Part shown: positions 41,982 through 49,055 of the stretch, in pieces
Layout of the letters: the number at the start of each line of letters is the position of its first letter
Numbering within the stretch: position 1 is the first letter of the stretch
Assembly (NCBI GenBank): GCA_031553935.1
Contig: JAVBKS010000003.1
Location: forward strand, 62,001-126,000
DNA from: JAISDD01 sp031553935
GTDB taxonomy: Bacteria; Bacillota; Syntrophomonadia; Syntrophomonadales; Syntrophomonadaceae
Reading direction: 5' to 3'
DNA length: 64,000 bases
Position numbers and translations under genes: made by a program
Notes under the pieces: model-generated
What the model was told of the DNA's origin: nothing
Databases searched by the model: none
What the model saw: the letters and a program-made list of their open reading frames with translations, nothing else

Positions 41982-43793
41982 TTGGATCCAGCCGGCAATA
42001 CGGCTAGGCTGATAAGAGTTGTCGCAGCGGGTATGCTAGTTGGCATGCTAGTGCTTCTGCTTTTTCGGTTTCCTGCAATTATAAATACTCTTAGAATGTA
42101 CTCTCATGAAGCCATTTTACAGAAGAATTTGCTCTCGGCTCGAGGTGAAGCCTTTGAGGACATTGAGCTAGCCGAGGTTTCATTGCGGGCAGTGCTAAAC
42201 GGAGCGCCTCAGGCTGGGGTATCAGCGTCGTTGGACCACCAGAACTGGTTCATTCCTCAAGGTGGCTTAGTGAGTATTAAGCAGGTGCCCGGTTATTATG
42301 AGCGCATTGCTGCTACCTATGGCAATCGGATTGTTTGGCAGGCCAGGGAAATCATTACAGATAATGCCAATGAAATCACGTTGGATGTAGGAAACGCGCC
42401 ATTGGCACCAGAGCTTGCAATATATGAAATAACAAAGGGGGAAAAGAAAACTATACCCCTTGAAATCAACCAGGCGGAAGCAATCGATATAGTAAACGCC
42501 CCTAATGGAGTTGCGATTGTTCATGATGCGAGTGGCTTTTCGTTGTTAATTGATGGGAAGCTGCCACCAGATGGTTTTTCCCATATAGTGCTAAAAGCCG
42601 TCAACCAATATGGCTACGCCCTTATGCATGTCGGTCTGCGCATTTCCAGAGAAGATGAAATCATCCCCATCTATACAGTTGAGGATCTTTTTAATATCCG
42701 CTACAAAAAGGCAAACTCCTATCGCTTAATGAACGATCTCGATATGAGTGATATGAATGAATGGATGGAGATCGGTACCCAGGAATATAATTTCACAGGG
42801 GTATTTGATGGCGGCGGGCATGAGATAAGAGGTTTCCATAATTTATCTAACTTTCAAGGGGAAAGCTTCTCGCTATTCGGGCATATTAGGAACGCGGAAG
42901 TTAAAAACCTGATTATCAGAGATCCACTTATTGTTCCCTGGTCCTCTGACGAAGCCCAGGTTGGGGTAGCCCTGTGTCATGGAGCCATCAGCAGCTTGAT
43001 TATGAATTGTGCCTCAATGGGAGGCAGCATTAGCTCATACTTTCTCAGCGGTTTGATTGCGGCTGCCAGAGACACCGTGATCAAAGACTGTTTCAATTCT
43101 ACTGATGTTTTTTCCACCGCTCCTAGTATGCCAAGTGTTGGCGGAGTGCTTGGCGGTCTATATGAAAATTCCTATATCGCCAACTGCGCCAATGAGGGGG
43201 AGATTCACGGCTCTCATCTTTCGGGAGGAGTCGTGGCCTACAACCAAAAATCAACCTTATTTCGCTGCCTTAACAGCGGCTATATCTGGGGACATACTTT
43301 AGTGGGAGAGATCATGCCCAGCGGTATCATGCATACCACTGACCAGGGCTTTGCAGCTTATGGTTATTTTACCCGGGGCAGTGCGCCTATCGGCGGCAAT
43401 GTCTTCGAACCATACGGCGCAGTTAATTCACTCTTGCCGATAGCGCCCGAAGACTTGCGAAAACCTGAAAAGATGCCGCTCATCGGCACTTTTGAAGGCG
43501 ATAATCCGGATTGGGTTTATGCCAGCCTTGATGCTAATGGTCCGGTTCCAAATGGTATATTCAAAACACAGGCGAAAGCGCCAATGTTTTCTCGATCAGG
43601 AAATCAATTGATTTTGCCACCTCGTGAAGGAACCAAGTACTATTATACACTTGACGGGACGAATCCCTACTCTAACTGCCGAGAGGGCATAGAAAGCCTT
43701 GAAATTAACCTTGCAAATGGTCAAATTCTGACTGTATTTGCTGCCGAGCAGGGCTGTAGAGACAGTGAAGTTGTTATATATCGGCGGAAATGA
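41982..43793 (+). CDS. Membrane-anchored GLUG-like repeat protein
   Basis: A 603-residue protein with one N-terminal transmembrane helix (VVAAGMLVGMLVLLLF). A beta-rich outer part follows, then a GLUG-like beta-helix region (YRLMNDLDMSDMNEWMEIGT, FTGVFDGGGHEIRGFHN, then repeats such as NCANEGEIHGSHLSGGVVAY). The C-terminus resembles a chitobiase-type domain (YYYTLDGTNPY). No catalytic residues. TTG 41982 after GGAGGGAG. The extracellular half is clearly homologous to the outer half of the next gene's kinase. It could be its ligand-sensing or co-receptor partner. Confidence 0.8.
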   Translation: MDPAGNTARLIRVVAAGMLVGMLVLLLFRFPAIINTLRMYSHEAILQKNLLSARGEAFEDIELAEVSLRAVLNGAPQAGVSASLDHQNWFIPQGGLVSIKQVPGYYERIAATYGNRIVWQAREIITDNANEITLDVGNAPLAPELAIYEITKGEKKTIPLEINQAEAIDIVNAPNGVAIVHDASGFSLLIDGKLPPDGFSHIVLKAVNQYGYALMHVGLRISREDEIIPIYTVEDLFNIRYKKANSYRLMNDLDMSDMNEWMEIGTQEYNFTGVFDGGGHEIRGFHNLSNFQGESFSLFGHIRNAEVKNLIIRDPLIVPWSSDEAQVGVALCHGAISSLIMNCASMGGSISSYFLSGLIAAARDTVIKDCFNSTDVFSTAPSMPSVGGVLGGLYENSYIANCANEGEIHGSHLSGGVVAYNQKSTLFRCLNSGYIWGHTLVGEIMPSGIMHTTDQGFAAYGYFTRGSAPIGGNVFEPYGAVNSLLPIAPEDLRKPEKMPLIGTFEGDNPDWVYASLDANGPVPNGIFKTQAKAPMFSRSGNQLILPPREGTKYYYTLDGTNPYSNCREGIESLEINLANGQILTVFAAEQGCRDSEVVIYRRK

Positions 43794-43802
43794 GGAGATT
43801 GA

Positions 43803-46187
43803 ATGCGGCTAATGGAGGAATTTATCAATCGTTATGCCTGTGAAGGCCCGGAAGGATTACCGGAATCGCTGTTAAATAGGCTCACGTTTGTTTCTTGTCT
43901 TTCGCAAAAGGAGGACCGTCGCATTTATTTAGTGATCGACGGTCTGAGTGGAAACAAGGCGATACTTAAAATTACTGATCCTAAGAGTCCTGACAGTGTA
44001 AAACGGGAATACGAATTGCTCACTAAACTAATACATCCTTCTATCCCTGTTCCAATTTATTATGAGACCGACAAAGAAGGACGGGAATATTTACTGCGCA
44101 CTTACGCCGAAGGGGAAACGCTTGACCATTTGCTGGAAAGAGACGGTATGTTCAGCGGAAGGCAGGTGCTGGAAATGGCGCTGAAAATTTGCGAAATTCT
44201 ATCTTACCTGCATGGACAGAAGCCACCCATTATTTATCGAGACTTAAAACCTCAGAATATTGCTATAACCCCTAATGGCAAGCTCAGTTTATTTGATTTC
44301 GGTATTGCTAGAGAAGACAAAAAAGACAAGGAATATGATACCGTGTATGTCGGCTCTGTAGCTTTTGCTTCTCCGGAGCAGTTCGGGTTCACCAAGACCG
44401 ATGCTCGCTCTGACATCTATACCTTGGGTAAGCTTATGATGTTTCTGCTCACAGGGGATACCGAGCAATCTGAATATGCGAATAAAATCAAGGATAAAGG
44501 CATTCGCAAGACAATTGCGAAGTGCACAAGGTTATCACCGGAAAAACGCTACCATTCAGTGGAACAATTAGCTAAAGCTATTAGGTGGATTTTGTACCCG
44601 CCAACTAAAAAGGAGATGATTGTTGGTGCCGCAGTGATGGTACTTGTAATTGCTATAGGGTCTTTGGTTTGGACTAGAATGGATCTAGCCGAAAAAGAAG
44701 AGTTGCCCCCGAGTCTGGTCAGTGCAGTAGGAACTGAGGCTTCACAAGAGATGAAGCTAAAGATAAGATTTGAAACCCGCATGAAGGGCAAGCCCTTTCT
44801 CGATTGTGCCGTGTCGGCTGACAACCATCATTGGTACGAACCGGCTCCAGGCGGCATAGCGGAGCTTGAAGTGCTTGCTCATGATAGAAGTATGGTTCGA
44901 GCTGCCTCCGGCAATCAGTCATTTATTAAGGATATGGTTATTTCGAAAGCAGGCGGGCCTTATATCCTGACGCTGGATTTTGCTGACTTGCCTTCGGCAC
45001 CAGAATTAATTGAACACACACTTAATAATGCTCTTACCCATGAAATTCCATTAAACGTCATGGGGGCCAACGCAGTAAATCTATCAGGACAACCGGAGGG
45101 CATATCTGTTAGGCAGCACGATTCAGGGTATTTTCTATATGTTGAAGCTGGGGCGGGAATGTCCGGTCACTACACTATTTTTATGGAGAGTATCAATGAG
45201 CATGGCAAAGCTGATACATGGCTCCATATATATCTAGAGGATAGTAAGCCGGTCACATTAATCCGTACGGCTGGGGAGTTGGATGCTATCCGGAGTAATC
45301 TAGCAGGACACTATGAGCTGGCTGCTGATATTGACTTAAGGGGATGGGGCGAATGGATATCTATCGGAACCAGAGAATATCCCTTTACAGGAAAATTCGA
45401 CGGTAAGGGGCATACTATTTCCGCAATGTTCCTGCGCGGGGATACTGGAAATACCAGTTTTGACCTCGGGTTATTTGGAGTTATTAATAGGGGCGAGGTC
45501 AGTAATTTAATCATTAAATCACCTCAAGCCGATGTGCACAATGAGAGTTTTGGTGATATTGGCGCTGTAGTTGGAACCCTTTTTGACGGACTGGTTGAGA
45601 ATTGTGCAGTTTTGGACGGAGAACTTCGGGCAGACATTGGTATGGATTCGTCATTAGGCGGGATAGCAGGTTATAATCAGGGAATAATCCGCCGCTGCTT
45701 CAATTCCAGCACTCTATTGATTTATAATGGCATGCAAAGAACGCTGACAGATAGCAACGCGGGCGGAATAGTAGGAACGAATCAAGGTTTCGCAGCTGAA
45801 TGCTGTAATGTCGGCAAAGTAACTGGGGTTGTTCTCGCTGGAGGAATTGCCGGCATTTCTGACAAAGGCAGCATTACCCGCTGCATAAATACCGGGCAGA
45901 TTAAGGCGCCATATTACCTGGGGGTCTATCCGCCAGGTGGGATTGCTCACTTATTAGGCCGGGGCGTGGCTATAACTTATAGCGCATTCGAGCGCGGCAG
46001 TGCACCAGTTGGCACTACAGTCTTTAATCGCGGGACTTTGCTGGGGATAAAACCGCTTAGCAAGGAGGAGTTTAACCAACCTGATATGTTGGCGGCAGTC
46101 TTCCATGACTGGAATGCCAAGGACAAGTGGATATACAGCGATATTCTGCCAGGCTATCCTCTTCCGAGAGGGATTTGGGAAGAGTAG
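43803..46187 (+). CDS. Receptor-type Ser/Thr protein kinase with GLUG-like outer domain
   Basis: A 794-residue Hanks-type kinase. N-terminal catalytic domain (about 20-265) with Lys56 in AILKI, catalytic D147 and N152 in YRDLKPQNI (Tyr for His in HRD, frequent in clostridial kinases), D165-F-G, and a SPEQ motif. So it should be active. One transmembrane helix (271-290). Then an extracytoplasmic part of ~500 residues with an N-terminal beta-rich unit and GLUG-like repeats (YELAADIDLRGWGEWISIGT, YPFTGKFDGKGHTI). ATG 43803 follows the previous stop by nine bases. No PASTA domains. Substrates unknown; the HTH protein is a candidate. Confidence 0.9.
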   Translation: MRLMEEFINRYACEGPEGLPESLLNRLTFVSCLSQKEDRRIYLVIDGLSGNKAILKITDPKSPDSVKREYELLTKLIHPSIPVPIYYETDKEGREYLLRTYAEGETLDHLLERDGMFSGRQVLEMALKICEILSYLHGQKPPIIYRDLKPQNIAITPNGKLSLFDFGIAREDKKDKEYDTVYVGSVAFASPEQFGFTKTDARSDIYTLGKLMMFLLTGDTEQSEYANKIKDKGIRKTIAKCTRLSPEKRYHSVEQLAKAIRWILYPPTKKEMIVGAAVMVLVIAIGSLVWTRMDLAEKEELPPSLVSAVGTEASQEMKLKIRFETRMKGKPFLDCAVSADNHHWYEPAPGGIAELEVLAHDRSMVRAASGNQSFIKDMVISKAGGPYILTLDFADLPSAPELIEHTLNNALTHEIPLNVMGANAVNLSGQPEGISVRQHDSGYFLYVEAGAGMSGHYTIFMESINEHGKADTWLHIYLEDSKPVTLIRTAGELDAIRSNLAGHYELAADIDLRGWGEWISIGTREYPFTGKFDGKGHTISAMFLRGDTGNTSFDLGLFGVINRGEVSNLIIKSPQADVHNESFGDIGAVVGTLFDGLVENCAVLDGELRADIGMDSSLGGIAGYNQGIIRRCFNSSTLLIYNGMQRTLTDSNAGGIVGTNQGFAAECCNVGKVTGVVLAGGIAGISDKGSITRCINTGQIKAPYYLGVYPPGGIAHLLGRGVAITYSAFERGSAPVGTTVFNRGTLLGIKPLSKEEFNQPDMLAAVFHDWNAKDKWIYSDILPGYPLPRGIWEE

Positions 46188-46270
46188 AAGTATAATACCT
46201 GAAAGTTAAGCATATTTTGGCTAGGGTTTAGCATATTGTTAAGTAACAATTTGCTAGGGAGGGGATGTAA

Positions 46271-46540
46271 TTGTCAACTCATGAATTGAGGATTAGTGAC
46301 CGACAGAATATGGAGCTTACTGGAGTTAATAATGTTGAGACTTTTGATGAAAACGAAATTATCTTGGAAACCGAGATGGGCTATCTGACCGTAAGCGGAG
46401 AAAATCTTCATATAAGCTTGTTAAACTTAGAAGATAAAAAAGTAGCTTTAAGCGGCAGCATAAACGGTATAAATTATAAGCCGTTAAATGTTGACTTAAA
46501 AACCAAGAGTAAAAGTATTCTTGACCGCATTTTGAAGTAA
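46271..46540 (+). CDS. yabP: Spore protein YabP
   Basis: An 89-residue member of the YabP family, required for spore formation in B. subtilis. Motif HELRISDRQNMELTGVNNVE, then ETEMGYLTVSGENLHI. TTG 46271 is about six bases after GGGAGGGG. Clustered with yabQ and divIC as in Bacillus. Confidence 0.92.
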   Translation: MSTHELRISDRQNMELTGVNNVETFDENEIILETEMGYLTVSGENLHISLLNLEDKKVALSGSINGINYKPLNVDLKTKSKSILDRILK

Positions 46541-46559
46541 AGCCATTATAAGATATCTT

Positions 46560-46565
46560 AAGGAG
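46560..46565 (+). promoter_or_regulatory. Ribosome-binding site of yabQ, pointing to a non-canonical start
   Basis: AAGGAG is nine bases before ACG 46575, in frame with YabQ. No ATG, GTG or TTG stands within reach; the first canonical start (GTG 46626) is 60 bases away and would lose the first membrane helix. The other in-frame option, CTG 46566, abuts the site. Confidence 0.55.
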
Positions 46566-46574
46566 CTGGTTTTT

Positions 46575-46985
46575 ACGGTTGATCAAATCCAAGTATTTCT
46601 GTTAACCGCGATACTTGGAGTATTCGTGGGATTGTTGATGCATTATTATCAATTATTGATCAGGGGAGGTAGAGTAAGAAAGGTATCACTTTATGTATTG
46701 GATTTCGGTTTATGGCTATTATTGCTGTTGATAATATTTTCAATACTTTTGATCATTAATTTAGCTGAAATTAGAATCTATATATTTTTAGCTTTAATAC
46801 TAGGTTTATTAATCTATTACCACTTTATTTCCGATTACTTAAATGATACTCTTGGGGGCTTAGCCAAAGTCACGATCAAGATGGTTAAGTTCATCAGACA
46901 ACTATTCATTTGGCCGATAAGGCGCGCCAAAGCAGCATTTAATAACTTAAGAACTATTGAGGACAATAATGAGCTGCCTCCATAA
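46575..46985 (+). CDS. yabQ: Spore cortex protein YabQ (start codon not canonical)
   Basis: Integral membrane protein needed for cortex formation in B. subtilis. From the proposed start the sequence is ~136 residues with four helices: VDQIQVFLLTAILGVFVGLL, then LYVLDFGLWLLLLLIIFSIL, then IRIYIFLALILGLLIYYHF. The first helix (F-L-L-T-A-I-L-G) precedes the first canonical codon (GTG 46626), and homologues have it, so translation must start earlier. ACG 46575 (after AAGGAG) is the best site; CTG 46566 is an alternative. The reading frame upstream has no stop until 46539 or earlier. An annotation error or real rare start cannot be separated here. Confidence 0.82.
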   Translation, partial: TVDQIQVFLLTAILGVFVGLLMHYYQLLIRGGRVRKVSLYVLDFGLWLLLLLIIFSILLIINLAEIRIYIFLALILGLLIYYHFISDYLNDTLGGLAKVTIKMVKFIRQLFIWPIRRAKAAFNNLRTIEDNNELPP

Positions 46986-47101
46986 ATACAGATGTCATAG
47001 TAGAAAAGTACAATTTAATAGACAATTATTTGAATTTTTGTGATACAGTTAAAGAGTTGAAGAAATTGTTTAGTCTATTATTTCTCTGGAAGGACAACAG
47101 G

Positions 47102-47374
47102 ATGAAATCTAATTCGAATAAGATAAAAAAACTGTTGCTTATTGTTTTGATTTTTTTCGTAATGATTAGCATTATACCTAGAGCTAAAAACATTTGGATT
47201 TTATCTGATAAACGTGATAAACTCCTACAAGAAAAAGGGGAATTGACCCTTCAAAATCAGGATTTAGTCAATGAGAGAGCAGTTTTAGAGTCTCCGGCGA
47301 TGGTTGAGAAAATGGCTCGGGAAAGACTCGGTATGACTAAGGATGGTGAAAAGATTATTGTACCCAAGAAGTAA
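47102..47374 (+). CDS. divIC: Septum formation initiator DivIC/FtsB family
   Basis: A 90-residue bitopic division protein with a basic cytoplasmic start, one helix (IKKLLLIVLIFFVMISII) and a coiled coil (SDKRDKLLQEKGELTLQNQD) ending in the family motif MARERLGMTKDGE. It forms a complex with FtsL and DivIB at the septum. ATG 47102 has AAGGA nine or so bases upstream; the longer frame from 47030 has no site. Same neighbours as in Bacillus. Confidence 0.92.
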   Translation: MKSNSNKIKKLLLIVLIFFVMISIIPRAKNIWILSDKRDKLLQEKGELTLQNQDLVNERAVLESPAMVEKMARERLGMTKDGEKIIVPKK

Positions 47375-47467
47375 TTATGGATATAAATGACTACCCTTTG
47401 CAGTTGACTACTTATTGGGCATCTAATAAAATCTAATTAGTATTAGTTGAGGGGGACTACTAGTTTT

Positions 47468-47944
47468 ATGCCAACCGAACAAACAAATATTGCCCCAGGT
47501 GAGATTATAGAAGGCAAAGTTCAAGGAATAACTAATTTCGGTGCTTTTATTGAGCTCTCAGGGGGTATGGTAGGGCTGGTTCATATCTCAGAGATCGCAG
47601 ATACCTATGTTAAAGAAGTAAAAGACTTCATAAAAGAAGGGGATATGGTTAGGGTCAAAGTATTAAATGTTGCCGGCAAAAAAATAGGTTTGTCGATTAA
47701 ACAAGCTAAGGTAGATAGTAAGCCGAATTTCATAAGAGCGAATCAAGAGACCACCTCTCCGTCACGGGTTAGTTCATATAATAAGCCTCCTGTGATGAAC
47801 AGATCAAACAACAATACTAATAAGGTTGGAGTGAATAATGCAACTCTAGACGACAAAATTGCAAAATTCCTGAAAGAAAGCGACGAGCGAATGCAGCCAC
47901 TTAAAAACAAAATAGAACCTAAAAAGCGAAATCGCAATTATTAA
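47468..47944 (+). CDS. yabR: S1 domain RNA-binding protein (YabR-like)
   Basis: A 158-residue protein. An N-terminal S1 domain (GEIIEGKVQGITNFGAFIEL, GGMVGLVHISEI, KKIGLSIKQA) is followed by a disordered Asn/Ser-rich linker and a basic C-terminal tail. Homologues bind RNA; the exact role is uncertain. ATG 47468 is 12 bases from GAGGGGG, an unusually long spacing. Located between divIC and spoIIE as in Bacillus. Confidence 0.9.
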   Translation: MPTEQTNIAPGEIIEGKVQGITNFGAFIELSGGMVGLVHISEIADTYVKEVKDFIKEGDMVRVKVLNVAGKKIGLSIKQAKVDSKPNFIRANQETTSPSRVSSYNKPPVMNRSNNNTNKVGVNNATLDDKIAKFLKESDERMQPLKNKIEPKKRNRNY

Positions 47945-47952
47945 TGATTTCC

Positions 47953-47979
47953 AAGCGCTTCTGATGGAGTGCTTTTTTT
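47953..47979 (+). terminator. Rho-independent terminator after yabR
   Basis: AAGCGCTTC pairs with GGAGTGCTT (two wobble pairs), a four-base loop, then a run of seven T's. Confidence 0.85.
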
Positions 47980-48026
47980 ATGGAATCGTTTAGCTACAGG
48001 ATTATGGCTTAAGGTGAGGGAGATAA

Positions 48027-48899
48027 ATGGTTCTTGCAGTGATAGATATAGGCACTAACTCGTGCCGACTCTTAATACAGGATATAAAAGACGGAATTCC
48101 TAATACGATCAAGAGGTCTATAGAAACTCCGCGTATCGGCAGAGGGGTACACGATAGCGGAGTAATATCCGCGGAGGCAATGGACAAAACAGAAAAGTGT
48201 TTACGCAGATTTATGGAGGATACTAGTTCTAGCGAAGTCGTACGTTTGCGTGTTTTCGCAACCAGTGCCTTGAGAGAAGCTGCTAATAGCTTTGAATTCA
48301 TTGGTCGGATAAAAGAAAACTTGGGAATTAGTATAGAAGTGATTTCTGGTGATGAAGAAGCTGAGCTGAGTTATATAGGGGTTAGTAAAGGGTTGGCACT
48401 GAATAGCCCCGTTCTGGTTGCCGATTTAGGCGGTGGAAGCACAGAATTTGTCTGGAAGAGCAATACGCTCGTAACTATATCGATTCCCCTTGGAGCTGTT
48501 CGTGCTTATGAAAACCGTGCCGATCTAGACATGATTAGGGAAGCTCTGAACCCATTGCTTACATATAAAAATCAGATTGATAAACTTCCTCTAGTTTTCG
48601 TGGGTGGAACCGCAACTACTTTGGTTGCCATAAAAAAGCGACTAATCAATTATGATCCTATGCAAATCCATGGTGAATTTTTGACCAGCCAAGAAATTAG
48701 GGATTGTATTTATATGCTAAAAGCATTATCGCCGGAAAAGAGAAAAAATCTTCCCGGTCTAGAAGCTGGCAGAAGCGACATTATAGATACTGGAGCCACA
48801 ATAGTTTATTCGATAATGGAATTGTTGGAAAAGGATTATATAACTATCAGTGAAAGCGACATATTAAATGGGGCAATATGGAAATTATTCGAAATGTAA
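48027..48899 (+). CDS. Ppx/GppA family exopolyphosphatase
   Basis: A 290-residue ASKHA-fold phosphatase, single Ppx domain. Motifs: VIDIGTNSCRLLIQD, ATSALREAANS, VISGDEEAELSYIG, VADLGGGSTEFVW and VGGTATTLVAI. It hydrolyses polyphosphate and/or pppGpp; the two cannot be separated by sequence. RBS GGGAG before ATG 48027. Placed between yabR and spoIIE, absent from the same spot in B. subtilis. Confidence 0.9.
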   Translation: MVLAVIDIGTNSCRLLIQDIKDGIPNTIKRSIETPRIGRGVHDSGVISAEAMDKTEKCLRRFMEDTSSSEVVRLRVFATSALREAANSFEFIGRIKENLGISIEVISGDEEAELSYIGVSKGLALNSPVLVADLGGGSTEFVWKSNTLVTISIPLGAVRAYENRADLDMIREALNPLLTYKNQIDKLPLVFVGGTATTLVAIKKRLINYDPMQIHGEFLTSQEIRDCIYMLKALSPEKRKNLPGLEAGRSDIIDTGATIVYSIMELLEKDYITISESDILNGAIWKLFEM

Positions 48900-48990
48900 T
48901 GGTTTCTACCCTAAAAGTATCACTTAACATGCTGCATTATGGCGAATATAGATGAAATTTGCCAACAAATAATTCTTGATGATTTCGGGT

Positions 48991-49024
48991 TTTGACAAGG
49001 TTCATAGATTATCCCTGTTATAAT
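48991..49024 (+). promoter_or_regulatory. Predicted spoIIE promoter with 21-base spacing and Spo0A box
   Basis: TTGACA (48992-48997) and TATAAT (49019-49024) are both perfect sigma-A elements but 21 bases apart. The Spo0A-activated spoIIE promoter of B. subtilis is known for this same odd spacing. TTTGACAAG (48991-48999) is an 8-of-9 match to the Spo0A box on the other strand and overlaps the -35. Together these strongly suggest Spo0A~P activation. Confidence 0.8.
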
Positions 49025-49055
49025 TGGACAAACTCACGTTTAGGGGATGATGCAT

